From Candidatus Ribeiella danica (lineage in GTDB: Bacteria > Chloroflexota > Chloroflexia > Chloroflexales > Roseiflexaceae), in the NCBI GenBank assembly GCA_016717335.1, contig JADKFS010000019.1:62001-126000 (forward strand): DNA of 64,000 nt, read 5' to 3'. This document shows positions 1-9,399 of this stretch, one piece after another. The notes under the pieces are model-generated. The model was not told the origin of the DNA, ran no database searches, and worked only from the letters and a program-made list of their open reading frames with translations. Each line of letters opens with the position of its first letter. The first letter of the stretch is position 1. The position numbers and the translations under genes were made by a program.

Positions 1-341
1 AGGAAGCGCTCGGCCGTCGCCGCTAACTGCTGCTGTGTTAGCTGGGCTGCTCGTCCCTGGTAGATCTTCCGCACGCGCCCACCTATCCGTCGATACGCCA
101 CCCAATACTGCTGCCCACGCGCTCGCCGCTCTTTGCGCACCGTCATAAAGCCGCAGATATAGCCGACCTGGCTGTCATAGATCGGGTAGGCAAAGCTGTG
201 TGTGCTCGGCAGCTCCAACCAAACCCACCAGGCCGCGCTCTCCAATCGAATGCTGGGCTCGGACTCCTCGCGACGCTGGACTTCGGCCCGTGCTGCCGCT
301 CCCCACGACGTGACCCACACGGTCGGCGTCTTTCGCATCAT
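1..341 (-). CDS. LuxR/MalT-type regulator, N-terminal part, cut by window edge
   Basis: An open frame starts at ATG 341 (or 338) and runs off the left edge, giving 113 codons. Its C-terminal half contains VRKERRARG, YWVAYRRIGGRVRKIY and GRAAQLTQQQL. I recognise this pattern from the N-terminus of large ATP-dependent LuxR/MalT-like regulators common in Chloroflexota, where it precedes the STAND ATPase domain. The ATPase and HTH domains would lie outside the window, so the family call rests only on this N-terminal module. The putative IS21 end lies about 25 bases upstream of the start, so the native promoter may have been displaced. Whether the gene is intact cannot be seen. Confidence 0.55.
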   Translation of the reverse strand, partial: MMRKTPTVWVTSWGAAARAEVQRREESEPSIRLESAAWWVWLELPSTHSFAYPIYDSQVGYICGFMTVRKERRARGQQYWVAYRRIGGRVRKIYQGRAAQLTQQQLAATAERF

Positions 342-393
342 GATGCGTGCTGCCTTTCCGCCAAAATGTTACCCAACATCCTGCTGCCTATCC

Positions 394-1141
394 TCACGGC
401 TGTGCCCCAGTCGCCGCCGTACTGGCCGCGCGGAAACTACGTCCCGTGATGACGACCGTCTCGGCGTGATGCGCCAGCCGGTCCAGCCCTGCTGACGCCA
501 GCAGCGGATTGCCAAACACCTCGGGCCATTCGGAAGGCGCGCGGTTGCTGGTCAGGATGATGCTGCCCCGTTCGTAGCGCTCGGCAATAATTTCGTACAT
601 GTCTTCTGGGCTGGGTGGTGTCAGGGCGCGCAGCCCGAAGTCATCCAGTATCAACACGTCCGGCCGCACATATAGTGCCAGCCGCCGCTCGAAACTGCCA
701 TCGGCTCGTCCACCGTTCAGATGCTGGAGCATCTTGTGCGTCGTGCTGAACAGCACATCAAAGCCCTGCCGACACGCTTCGTGAGCAAGCGCTTGCGCCA
801 GGTGACTTTACCAACCCACTCGGCCCGCACATCAGCACATTGCGTTTCTGGCGAATGTAGTCGCCACTGGCGAGTGCCAGGATCTGCTGACGGTTGATGC
901 GGATTGAAGCTGAAGTCGAACCCTTCCAGCGTCTTGGTCGCATTCAGCGTGGCTCGACGCAGGCGCAGCGCCAGCTGTTTCTGGGCGCGCCGTTCGACCT
1001 CGTCTTCCAGCAGTCGTTCGAGGAACTCGATATACGACCACTTGCCGTCAATCGCCTGGCGGTGGCGCGCTTCCAGGGTCGCCAGGATGCCGAGAGCCGC
1101 AACTGCTTGGGTTGCGGTATCAGCTGATGGGTCAGTTCCAT
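394..1141 (-). pseudogene. istB: istB helper ATPase, frameshifted
   Basis: IstB is the AAA+ ATPase that assists IS21 transposition. Starting from MELTHQLIPQPKQ at 1141, the conserved sequence continues in a second frame (GILATLEARHRQAIDGKWSYIEFL), then a third (RQQILALASGDYIRQKRNVL, then the Walker A region CGPSGL-KS). It changes frame again before MLQHLNGG and the Walker B region VLILDDFGLRAL (near 640-670), and ends with ILTSNRAPSEWPEVFGNPLL and LDRLAHHAE. At least three frameshifts are needed to read the protein through, one of them inside the Walker A motif. The coding potential is therefore lost although the family is unmistakable. Confidence 0.85.
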
Positions 1142-2685
1142 GCGCCACCGCCAAACAGATGGCTCAACAACTCACCAGCGTTGCGCACAAATGTCCGCGC
1201 AGGAGCAGCCGGCGCTGGTGCTGGCTGCTCCTGCTGGTCGAGTTCCTCCTGCAAGATGCGCTTGACCGTCGGATAGTTCGCCGCATCAAATCGCAGCGCA
1301 CGCGCACACGCCGCTTCAAGCCGCTCGTCTCCCATAGCGTTCGCGTAAGCGCAACAAGCGCAGTACCGTCCGGCGTCGGTCAATCACGCCATCGCCGAGC
1401 AGCACCTCCACCACCTCGCGGGTGGCCGAGCCGATGTCGCTGGCCGCCAGGCGACAGTGGTCCGCTTCTAACAGCAACCCCGACAGCTTCTCGGGGGCAA
1501 ATGGTCCGGGATGGGTCAGCCGCTCGCCGGCCCTGCGCGCACGGATGGGTGGCCACCAACTGGAAATCCACCGAATAGATCCGTACCTCGCGGCTGCCGC
1601 CGTGCACTTGAACCGGCTGGCCAATCAGGCGGAACGGCGCTGGAGTAGAAGGCGTTGTCGAATACGACAGAGCAATCACGATGGACTGTGGCCCGTTTCC
1701 AAAGCGCCAGGTCGTAGGGTGCGCTCGGCAGTGCCTGCAGGCGCGGGTGTTCGCGTTGCTCAAACTGCTGCAGCGGTTGCGCCTTGGTGGTCCCCGTGCG
1801 TGCGCAAGCCAGCGGTTGTCTGGCACCAGGCCAGCACATCGGTATTGGCCTGCGTGAGGGCCGTCGGCGTGCGACCACCCAGGAAATTGCGCGTGACGTA
1901 GTGAACGCCACCCTGCTCGACTTTGCCTTTGTGTTCGGGCGTGCGTGGCCGGCACGGCGCGATCAAAAAGCCGTAGTGCTCGGCACACTCGCGGTAGGCC
2001 AGCTGAACCTGCGGGTCATCCCAGCAGGCTTTGGTGATGGCGGCCTTGAGGTTGTCGAGCACGATGCGCCAGGCACGCCGCCGAAGAACTCGAAGGCGTG
2101 GCGGTGGAGCAGCAGCCAGGTCGCGACGCGCTGATCCCACACAAATTCGACGTACTGGTGGCGGCTGAAGCTGAGCACCATCACGAAGGCCCAGGCGTTG
2201 CGCATCTGTCCAGTCTGTGGGTCGAGCATACGCCCAGCAGCGCCGAAGTCGACTTGGGCCTCTTCGCCAGGGGCAGTTTCTCCCCGTCCATACGCCACGG
2301 GCTCGCTCGGCTCGAGGGTGCGCACGAAGCGTCGGATTGCGGAATAACTGCCCTGATAGCCGCGCTCTTTCAAGCGTTCCCAAATGGCCATCATTTCGGT
2401 TCCCTGAGCACGTAACTCAACCACCTGGGCACGAAAGGGCTCGACCGAGGAGACCATTTGGGGTGGTGCGGGTGCCATCAGGGTCTGCTCAACCAGGCGT
2501 TGGAGATCTTCCAGTGCCGGGAGCGGCCCAGTGAGTAAGCCCTGTGCAGCTGCCCAAGCGCGATAACGCTGGACCGTGCGGCGGTCAATAGCGGTGTCGC
2601 GCTGGACAGCCCGATCGCTATCGGAAGCGCGCAGATGTCGTAAGAGCTCTCGAATATCCATCAAGGCGATCCTCCTGCCTGCCAT
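1132..2685 (-). pseudogene. istA: istA transposase, frameshifted
   Basis: IstA is the DDE transposase of IS21. The first 200 or so residues from 2685 are in one frame: an HTH region (IDRRTVQRYR), then the first catalytic Asp in EEAQVDFGAAG. The second Asp (IVLDNLKAAI) and the DDE glutamate region (HKGKVEQGGVHYV) lie in another frame around 1890-2060. The C-terminal parts (KAQPLQQFEQREHPRLQAL and RLEAACARALRFDAANYPTV) need further frame changes. The frame is therefore broken at several points. Its 3' end overlaps the istB start, as in intact IS21 elements. This is a dead copy. Confidence 0.85.
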
Positions 2686-2839
2686 AGAACCTCCCAGCAG
2701 TGCAAAGCGAGCAACTGCTGAAAGGATAGCCGATACGAGGGAGGTTCATCACCAGGTGGCACATACTGGCCGACGATGGGTGGTGCCATATGGCCGACCA
2801 TGCCTGGTACAGTTTGGGTGGCGGCTATGGATCAGTATA

Positions 2840-3019
2840 GGGCGAACAGTGACATGGGCCACCCACCTGCTCGAGGCGGGCGTGAACTTGCGCACCATCC
2901 AGGTCTGGCTCGGGCATCGCTCCCCGACCACTACCGCGATCTACACCCATCTCACGCACAAAGTCGAGCAACAGGCAACCGCTGCCTTGGAGCAGTTGAC
3001 CGCAGGCATGCCATGGTGA
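2840..3019 (+). pseudogene. Tyrosine recombinase C-terminal fragment
   Basis: About 60 codons encode the C-terminal box of a XerC/D-like tyrosine recombinase: THLLEAGVNLRTIQVWLGH followed by TTTAIYTHLT, with the LGH box His and the nucleophilic Tyr present. The N-terminal domain and the first catalytic Arg are absent. The fragment begins close to the proposed right end of the IS21 element, so the 5' part was probably replaced by that insertion. Its stop codon overlaps the ATG of the IS91-type transposase (ATGGTGA). Integrase-like genes overlapping the transposase are known in some IS91-family elements, so this fragment was probably the accessory gene of that element. Confidence 0.75.
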
Positions 3020-4149
3020 CGCTCGGCGAGATCTTTCGCCGCTATGGGCCACTCTATCGGGCGCAGTTTAGCGACCAGCTCTCCTCTGAGCAAATCCAGG
3101 CAATGCGCGCGATTGAACAGTGTCGCACCGAAGCGCTTGGCGGCCATCTCTACAGCTGCCCGGCATGCGCCATCACCCGCTATAGCTATCACTCCTGTCG
3201 CAATCGCCACTGTCCGACCTGCCAGCAGGATGCCAGCCAGACCTGGTTGGCCCAGCAACAGGAGCTGTTGCTGCCCGTGCCGTACTTCCTGGTCACCTTC
3301 ACGCTGCCCGCTGGCCTGCGAGCACTCGCACGGCAGCACCCGCGCACCGTCTACACGTTGCTCTTTCGCGCCTCCGCCGCAGCGCTCCAGCAGTTGGCCC
3401 AGGATCCGCGCTTCCTCGGCGGGCAGATTGGCATGCTGGGCGTGTTGCAGGCCTGGACGCGCGACATGCGCTTTCACCCGCATGTCCACTACCTGGTGCC
3501 CGCGATTGCACTTGCAGCGGATGGCATACTCCGTCGACCACGCAATCCGGCCTTCTTAGTCGCGGCCAAGCCATTGGCAGTGCTGTTTCGGGCCAAGCTG
3601 CGCGCTGCCTTGCAGCAGACCGAGCTCTACCAGTCCATACCGCGCGAAACGTGGCAGCAAGCCTGGGTCGTGGATTGTCGGCCGGTTGGGAGTGGCGCAG
3701 CCGCGCTGAAATACCTGGCTCCGTACATCTTCCGGGTGGCCTTGAGCAATAACCGCATCGTCGGCGTGCAGGACGAGGGCGTGACGTTTCGCTACCGTGA
3801 TGGCACGACCAAGCAGATGCGCACCAGTACACTGCCAGTCTTCGCCTTCATCAGGCGGTTCTTGCAGCATGTCTTACCCAAAGGGTTTGTGAAAGTCCGC
3901 TATTACGGATTGTTCCGGCTCGGGAATCGGCGCTTGCTCGAGAAGCTCCGTGCGCAGTTCGTGCCGTCGCCAAGCAGCGGCTTGGCAGCGCCTGTGTCCT
4001 GTCGGATGGTGTCACCTCCGCCCAGCGAAGTGCGCGGTCCGAGATGCGGGACGCCGATGCAGGTGGTGCAGACTATTCCACGTCAGAGCCGAGCACCACC
4101 GCTGATGCGGTCAGGCAACAATCAACAGAGCCGGATTGCAGGTGCGTAG
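3013..4149 (+). CDS. IS91-family HUH (Y2-type) transposase
   Basis: A 378-residue protein begins at ATG 3013. An N-terminal Cys/His cluster (CPACAITRYSYHSCRNRHCP) matches the zinc-binding domain of IS91-family transposases. The metal-binding H-x-H motif is in RFHPHVHYLV. The tyrosine region is ALKYLAPYIFRVALSNNRI, where the family's active-site tyrosines lie. These enzymes nick and transfer single-stranded DNA in rolling-circle-like transposition. The C-terminus past about residue 320 is low in recognisable motifs but the length is normal. The start overlaps the stop of the integrase remnant, suggesting translational coupling in the ancestral element. The gene looks intact, although the accessory integrase is not. 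Confidence 0.88.
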   Translation: MVTLGEIFRRYGPLYRAQFSDQLSSEQIQAMRAIEQCRTEALGGHLYSCPACAITRYSYHSCRNRHCPTCQQDASQTWLAQQQELLLPVPYFLVTFTLPAGLRALARQHPRTVYTLLFRASAAALQQLAQDPRFLGGQIGMLGVLQAWTRDMRFHPHVHYLVPAIALAADGILRRPRNPAFLVAAKPLAVLFRAKLRAALQQTELYQSIPRETWQQAWVVDCRPVGSGAAALKYLAPYIFRVALSNNRIVGVQDEGVTFRYRDGTTKQMRTSTLPVFAFIRRFLQHVLPKGFVKVRYYGLFRLGNRRLLEKLRAQFVPSPSSGLAAPVSCRMVSPPPSEVRGPRCGTPMQVVQTIPRQSRAPPLMRSGNNQQSRIAGA

Positions 4150-4569
4150 AACGTACCTGGAGGATCGTATACGCTGCATAGGGCTGATAGGTACTCCCAG
4201 CACCCGAGCCGGGTCGCTGGCATCGGATGCGGGGGGCGAACGTGATCAGGAACGCGATCCGCAGGACACGGAAGCCGCCCCACATCATCACAGTCCTCTC
4301 TCACTGCACGAAAGTGACGTCCTGAAAGGGGCAGGATCGGGTGCAAATTCCAGAGGGCGAGGCGCGTGCGCTTCGTTCAACGAGGATTATGGGACGGCTT
4401 CGCGTCCCATCAATCCTTAGTATGTTATGGGAACCTGGTGTCTTGCAATATAGCATTCCTACGTGAGTTGTAAACCTGCCTACAAGTGAAGCCTTAAGTT
4501 CCGCATTAGGAAGCCCGAAGGCTATGTCTGCTGTTTACGATCTAAGAGGATTGCTATAGAAGAAGATGC
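4150..4569. other. Gene-free stretch with a long hairpin, possible IS91 3' end
   Basis: No convincing gene is seen. At 4383-4417 there is a strong hairpin: AGGATTATGGGACG and CGTCCCATCAATCCT pair over about 14 bp around the loop GCTTCG, with one bulged base. IS91-family elements end in subterminal hairpins (oriIS/terIS), and GAAC and CTTG, the tetranucleotides associated with IS91 targets, occur shortly after (near 4431 and 4442). The hairpin could equally be a transcription terminator. Base composition falls beyond about 4420, marking the start of the AT-richer defence island. Confidence 0.35.
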
Positions 4570-5565
4570 TCACCGAGAGAGTGCGGCGCTAAATAACCCC
4601 CCATTAGCTTTCAGTTGCGAGCGACTAATATGAGAGATCCCGCTCAAATTTGATTTAAAATGCACATCACTGACCTTATCTGGCTCACCGTTCTCTACTT
4701 TAGGAATATTGTTTGCGTCATAGAATCTTAACGAATTTTTCGCCAATTCATAATCATACCGTGCCTCAAATGCTCGCCGCCAGCTACCCCCTAATGTCGC
4801 TGCAACTATCTGATCCAATCGGACTAAAAGATCGGGATGCCCATCGAGATGTCAGCGAACGATCGCAATAAGCTCGGCTAGAGATACGCCTGCTCCTGCT
4901 TGCTCCATAAAAATAGAGGCAATGAGAACCTTTGTCCCAGGGGGAGGCTGAAGTTGAGCAAGACCGAAGTGATGCTGACGTACCCTGCCAGAGGCACTCT
5001 TTATTTCGATACGTTGGTTACCAGCATTGAAATCATAGACATCCAAGACATTGGAGTGCCATGCAGTAACAAGCGCCATTGGCTCACTCGCTTGGGCTAT
5101 CACCAATAACTCTGCCCAAAAGCCTTGGACGGATTTCCGAGCTGGCTCCTCAATGACACGAAACAATTCCACCAAGGTGTTGATTGCTCGCGTAATTTCT
5201 TTTTGTGACGGTGAGGAACCGAGGGATAAAACGACACCTTCAAGCATTTGCAAGAAATACTGATAAAGATATCTATCCCCTGCGATACACCTCACAACAC
5301 TAAATCTTCCGACTTCCTGTGAGCCAGAGGGATGGGATATAGCACATTCTATATTATGCAGAACGCTTAGATGCTCAAGGCTTATTGATACGAAAGGGCT
5401 TGCCCTCTCTTCTTTGGCTTGTATAAGTAAAGCCGGTGCTCCGGTTTCATCCTTCGCTATTCTGCTTTGCTCAAATCCAGGAATAGGGCACGCAGCAAAC
5501 CTGCCGTCAGAATCCTCCGATACTGTAGGCGGTTCTAATGCCTCAAACAGAGCTACCAGGTTGAG
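4570..5565 (-). pseudogene. DUF4420 PD-(D/E)XK nuclease with in-frame TGA stop
   Basis: DUF4420 ('PD-(D/E)XK motif protein') is the presumed nuclease of GHKL/Z1 defence operons. The start is ATG 5565 (MLNLVALFEAL), preceded by AAGGAAC. Upstream in-frame ATGs at 5613 and 5640 lie inside the Z1 gene. The nuclease core is visible as GFWAELLVIAQ, VYDFNAGNQRIEIKSASG, giving E...D...EIK. At 4852-4854 a TGA interrupts the frame. The same frame then continues without shift (HLDGHPDLLVRLDQIV...) to 4570 and contains the family's C-terminal features (SLRFYDANNIPKV, VSDVHFKSNLSG). Read through, the protein is about 330 residues, the usual family length. One base change (CGA to TGA) explains the break. 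The truncated product keeps the catalytic core but loses about 93 C-terminal residues. Confidence 0.85.
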
Positions 5566-5582
5566 CATCGTAGTTCCTTCAT

Positions 5583-7796
5583 TCAGGAGGCTCCCTGGTT
5601 TTGACTGAGCCATGCCTTCGACATTTCTCTTGGAACCCATACTGCGATTGCGGGCACATTCGAAAAATTGCCGTCAGGCGTTTGTACCTGAAGGTTGTGG
5701 ATCTGAATTGTCAACTGCTCATTGTTTCGGATGTATTGGTCACCACGGTAAATAGCTCCGCTCTTGTCAGGATGTGCACCTTGAAACAGATTCTTTACCT
5801 TGTCCTGATTATCTACACTGCGCTCCCGCTCCCGTCCGCCGCTCATATGATATACCGTGCAAACGGCATTTGGATGTTTATCAAAGTATTGCTGAACCTG
5901 AAGCAACAATCCTGTAAAGTGCTGTGAGTCGTTCGGCCTGGTCATTCGAAGCGGAAGCAGGAGCTTCGAAAATACATCGGCTAGCGGCACATCACTGGCA
6001 ACAGTATGTCGCTGGGTCTCAGTACGGGCCTTATGCCCTTCGTCAGGAACGAGCACGAGATCCGCCAGAAAGTCCTCAACTATGGTACGATTGGTTTCAG
6101 TAGCGTCTGGTGCATCATGTGGGGCTGTTGGGCGAAACCATGAATCAGAGTAATTATCGCGAATATAGGGCATATCAAGAACACTCGCCCGAGTTGGCCG
6201 AAGATTAGGCTCTAGGAAAAAGGCCCGCTTCCATTCGGTGAGTGGCTTTGCACTCGCTCTATGCTCCTTGAGTTGCTTGCGAATGTGCTCTTCGTGATCC
6301 ACGTATGCTTTAAACGCTTTATGTGCCGAATCCTCAATAAACACACGACAATAGCCAAGATATCCCATCTTATAACCAAAAAACCGTGCGCGCTGCTGTA
6401 CTGTATCAGCATTACCGACGCCAGTTGTGCGTGGCATATACGTAACAGTTAACCCTTCAACCGTAAAGCCTCGGTCCATTGCCTGACCACCGACAAGTAT
6501 ATGCGCGTAGTCATTCTTCCAGTTGATCTCTGGTGTACCAGTGACCTGCTTTGAATTCACCTCGATAACATGCGTATTTCGAACAGCACGTGATAGCTTA
6601 TCAGCAAGTGCATCAAATGAAGGTATATTGGGCACCGCTGTGCACAAGTCATCATAGGCTTCTTTGAATTCAGCGAGGAGGTCTTTCCTATCGGGATTGT
6701 TTTTACCTTGCTGCAAAATAGCAACCCATTGTTTTTGGGCTTGATTAACCCAGTTGTAATACACCATATGTGGAACAGTCTTCTGGGATGGATGGACCAT
6801 CATCGACCTGTTCCCCTTTGGCTGCTCGCTATGAACGTACCCGGCAGCAACACCTAAATAGAATAGCCTCATCGCGAGTAATAAGCTCTCGGGCGGACTC
6901 GTGAGAGGGTGGTCTTTTGTAGGTATATCGGCATCTGGTATGGTTCGAGCAAGCTTAAGGTGACCAGCGAAAAACTCTTTTCCACCAGTGTACGCCTTGC
7001 CCGGCTCCAATACCTCAGCAAATCGGGGCGATAGTACATCGATAAGATTTATGAGAAGTGGGGCTTGTGGTGTTGCTGTGTATTGCAAAAATGTATGATG
7101 CGGAAGCAACTGTCGCAACTCAACCAAACAACGATATGTTGTACTTAACTCCCCTTTATTAACGGATGCATTGAGGCCGGCTTGGTCTGCCTCATCGTCA
7201 ACAACCAGGATAGGCACATCCTTAAGGCTCAGTACCTTCAATAATGCATTGAGATGACGTAAGTGTGTGTGATTTTTCATCACCGTAATTAAAACAGTCT
7301 GTCGTGCATTCACAGAAACCGCTGGATCACGCCATTCAGCTAAAGCACTCTCTATACTCGCACGCGCGTTTGTCTTGGGATTCGAGAAGTGCTTCCATTT
7401 GTGGTCATCCCGGTCATTGAGTCTGAGATCATCTTTGAGACGCTTTTCTGATTGCCAAAATAATGGCTTTGATGTGCCAGCTATCACGATTATTATGGGA
7501 AAACCATTGTCAAGAGCAAGAGCCGTAACTGTAGTAAAGGACATTGTCTTGCCGCTCTGTACGTATCCGACAACTAACCCCGTCTGATGACCACCTAAAT
7601 CCTGAGGAGAGACACATCGGCTCAGAACCGATAAAGCCTGGTCGCGCACCAGCTTACGGCTTTCATCGTCAGGAAGGTCAAGGTGCTTGAGAAGCCCTAC
7701 TGTCTCAGGGCCTACATTAGGCGACCATAGGCCAGGAGCAGAACTCTTGGGCTTTAGTATATCAATAACTTGCGCATTGGTAGTAGATAATGCCAT
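5583..7796 (-). CDS. Z1-domain helicase-like ATPase of defence system
   Basis: This 737-residue protein has a P-loop GYVQSGKT (residues 77-84), a Walker B VVDDEAD (198-204) and the Z1 signature GGQAMDRGFTVEGLTVTYM starting near 436, followed by the arginine-rich QQRARFFGYK (467-476) typical of superfamily-II-like motor motif VI. Z1 proteins (PF10593) are found next to MutL/MORC-like ATPases in restriction-type systems, where they are thought to remodel or translocate DNA for the nuclease. It starts 23 bases after the GHKL ATPase gene and ends 17 bases before the DUF4420 start, so it is the third gene of a four-gene operon. The base composition is clearly less GC-rich than the flanking chromosome, in keeping with transfer. 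No truncation is seen. Confidence 0.92.
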   Translation of the reverse strand: MALSTTNAQVIDILKPKSSAPGLWSPNVGPETVGLLKHLDLPDDESRKLVRDQALSVLSRCVSPQDLGGHQTGLVVGYVQSGKTMSFTTVTALALDNGFPIIIVIAGTSKPLFWQSEKRLKDDLRLNDRDDHKWKHFSNPKTNARASIESALAEWRDPAVSVNARQTVLITVMKNHTHLRHLNALLKVLSLKDVPILVVDDEADQAGLNASVNKGELSTTYRCLVELRQLLPHHTFLQYTATPQAPLLINLIDVLSPRFAEVLEPGKAYTGGKEFFAGHLKLARTIPDADIPTKDHPLTSPPESLLLAMRLFYLGVAAGYVHSEQPKGNRSMMVHPSQKTVPHMVYYNWVNQAQKQWVAILQQGKNNPDRKDLLAEFKEAYDDLCTAVPNIPSFDALADKLSRAVRNTHVIEVNSKQVTGTPEINWKNDYAHILVGGQAMDRGFTVEGLTVTYMPRTTGVGNADTVQQRARFFGYKMGYLGYCRVFIEDSAHKAFKAYVDHEEHIRKQLKEHRASAKPLTEWKRAFFLEPNLRPTRASVLDMPYIRDNYSDSWFRPTAPHDAPDATETNRTIVEDFLADLVLVPDEGHKARTETQRHTVASDVPLADVFSKLLLPLRMTRPNDSQHFTGLLLQVQQYFDKHPNAVCTVYHMSGGRERERSVDNQDKVKNLFQGAHPDKSGAIYRGDQYIRNNEQLTIQIHNLQVQTPDGNFSNVPAIAVWVPREMSKAWLSQNQGAS

Positions 7797-7819
7797 GACA
7801 ATACCTCATCATAGCTCTG

Positions 7820-9379
7820 CTATGCCTTTGAGAGTGCCTCTCGCAGAAATTCATTCACGCCGTTACGAATAGTGCCAGCTTTCTTTAATCCTCCTTCTCG
7901 TGCTGTTACCTCGGCCAATGCCAATGCAACAGCAACACGCAGAAGAGGCTCTATCTGATCAGGGTCGGGGCCAGCAAACCGTACCATAAAAGGGTGAGCA
8001 AGATTAAGTCGAATTTCAAGTTGACGCACTATCTTGTTATGGTCGTCTTTCTGTAAAGGAACTTCGTCAGAAATACTCAGCCACTCACCCACTGCGAGGT
8101 CATTTGAGAGTTGAACAGTTATCTTCCAGTGACTCCCATCAAGTTCAAGCTTTATTATCCGCTCACTTGCCATCACCGCGTTTGGCAGTTTGATCGGCGT
8201 GGGTGTAGGTATGGGTTTTGAGCTAAGCTGTTGCTCAATGACGGGAGGCACCTCCTCCTCAATTACTTTGGCAGTGGAGTCGAGGGCTTCCTTGGCACCT
8301 TTTTGTAAGTCGCCAGTCTTTGCACGGACGCGATAACCCGTTGATTGGTCAAGCAGCGGAACAGGCTGCTCGTTCAGTGCCTCTTTGAGGAAATCGAGAA
8401 ATATTTCCTCATGTTCTTCCCATTGAATACCGTCTTTGGTATGGCTTACCTGAAAGCCTTCAACATGGAGTTCCCCGAAAAGTCGCTGATAGGTATAGCT
8501 GTTTGACTTTTTGAATATCTTCTCTGGGCGATACCCTTCATCACCGCTACCTTGGATGAGCCTGTTGCGGCGAAAGAGCGCGAAGCCTGCACCAGAAGTG
8601 CTTGCAGTTTCGCGCAGGGCAGCAAACCCATGCACCCGTAATCCTTGTCCAAAATCAAGGCTTATTTCTTTGTGCCAACTGATGGGAGTTTCCGACTCGT
8701 CCTTATAAAACGGCGTATTAAGAATCGCGGGTGGGGCATACGTTAAGAAATCGCCATTAAACTTAATCGCAATTGTCCCCTCCCGTAGGAATATGCGGTA
8801 AATGCTCGCGATATGATCCTTGATTTTTGCAATAGTTTTCGTCTGAGGAACAGTGTGTAGATCCCGAAGCACAACTTCGGTATAGTGCGAATGATATGAT
8901 GCCGGAGACTCAGCACAAGGCAATTCTTCGACCGCATCCTGAATAATCGATTCAACATCAAAGGTTATAGTTCTCTCTACATCTTCACCCAGCGCAGAAG
9001 TCCGAACGGACCACGTGCGAGCAAACCAGCAGGCGGCACTTTTCATGCCAACGCCAAACTCAGATAAGCCTGATCGGTCCAGGGGGAGAGAAGCTGTTTT
9101 AAAAGCTCGTGCGTAGTCTTCGTCGTGAATACCAGCAGCATTATCTCTAATGATAATGCTACCTGTATCCATAGTTTTTATCTCGATATCAACAAAGAGC
9201 TTACAGTTATCTCCCTCGGCAACCCTAAGCTCTTTATGATACGACAAGAAACTTTGTACTGCATTATCGACAAACTCTGCAAGAGCATACCAAGGTTTGT
9301 AATTTAGATGAGGAAAAACGGAGAGAACATTAACTTCAGGGCGGATATTGACGGTCTTGGATGTGGTTGCGATGGTCAT
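7820..9379 (-). CDS. MutL/MORC-like GHKL ATPase of defence system
   Basis: The protein has 519 residues with an N-terminal GHKL (HSP90-type) ATPase fold. Box N is ALAEFVDNA with E35, D38 and N39. The second motif is RDNAAGI (D79, G83), and the lid motif is SEFGVGMKSAA (107-115). These residues bind Mg-ATP and hydrolyse it in MutL and MORC proteins. The C-terminal half has no domain I recognise. Iyer and Aravind described this family in restriction-modification neighbourhoods as prokaryotic relatives of MORC; Mza systems also carry a MutL-like protein. The gene sits 20 bases after the methyltransferase and 23 before the Z1 gene, so the products are probably made together. ATP-driven dimer closure on DNA is the likely role, by analogy. 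Confidence 0.9.
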   Translation of the reverse strand: MTIATTSKTVNIRPEVNVLSVFPHLNYKPWYALAEFVDNAVQSFLSYHKELRVAEGDNCKLFVDIEIKTMDTGSIIIRDNAAGIHDEDYARAFKTASLPLDRSGLSEFGVGMKSAACWFARTWSVRTSALGEDVERTITFDVESIIQDAVEELPCAESPASYHSHYTEVVLRDLHTVPQTKTIAKIKDHIASIYRIFLREGTIAIKFNGDFLTYAPPAILNTPFYKDESETPISWHKEISLDFGQGLRVHGFAALRETASTSGAGFALFRRNRLIQGSGDEGYRPEKIFKKSNSYTYQRLFGELHVEGFQVSHTKDGIQWEEHEEIFLDFLKEALNEQPVPLLDQSTGYRVRAKTGDLQKGAKEALDSTAKVIEEEVPPVIEQQLSSKPIPTPTPIKLPNAVMASERIIKLELDGSHWKITVQLSNDLAVGEWLSISDEVPLQKDDHNKIVRQLEIRLNLAHPFMVRFAGPDPDQIEPLLRVAVALALAEVTAREGGLKKAGTIRNGVNEFLREALSKA

Positions 9380-9399
9380 GGTGTGCCCCTGTGTCCTAA

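Larger units (their letters stand above)
367..2811 (-). mobile_element. Decayed IS21-family insertion sequence
   Basis: istA and istB remnants lie in the order and orientation of IS21 (istA upstream, istB downstream, overlapping near 1132-1154). The proposed ends are TGTTACC at 367 and GGTACA ending at 2811, which gives the TGT...ACA termini usual in this family and a length near 2.45 kb, also usual. Inside the right end are two similar 20-mers, GGTGGCACATACTGGCCGAC (2755-2774) and GGTGGTGCCATATGGCCGAC (2779-2798), resembling the multiple transposase-binding repeats of IS21 ends. No target duplication is visible. The exact ends are inferred and both genes are frameshifted, so the element should be immobile on its own. 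Confidence 0.6.

Noticed and set aside
198..495. Two short plus-strand open frames at the left end
   Set aside because: They have no ribosome site or recognisable sequence, and the minus strand carries a LuxR/MalT-type N-terminus and the IS21 end.
4852..4854. Selenocysteine or reassigned TGA in the DUF4420 gene
   Set aside because: Other genes of the window stop at TGA normally, no SECIS-like hairpin is seen directly after it, and the position is not a catalytic Cys/Sec site in this family.
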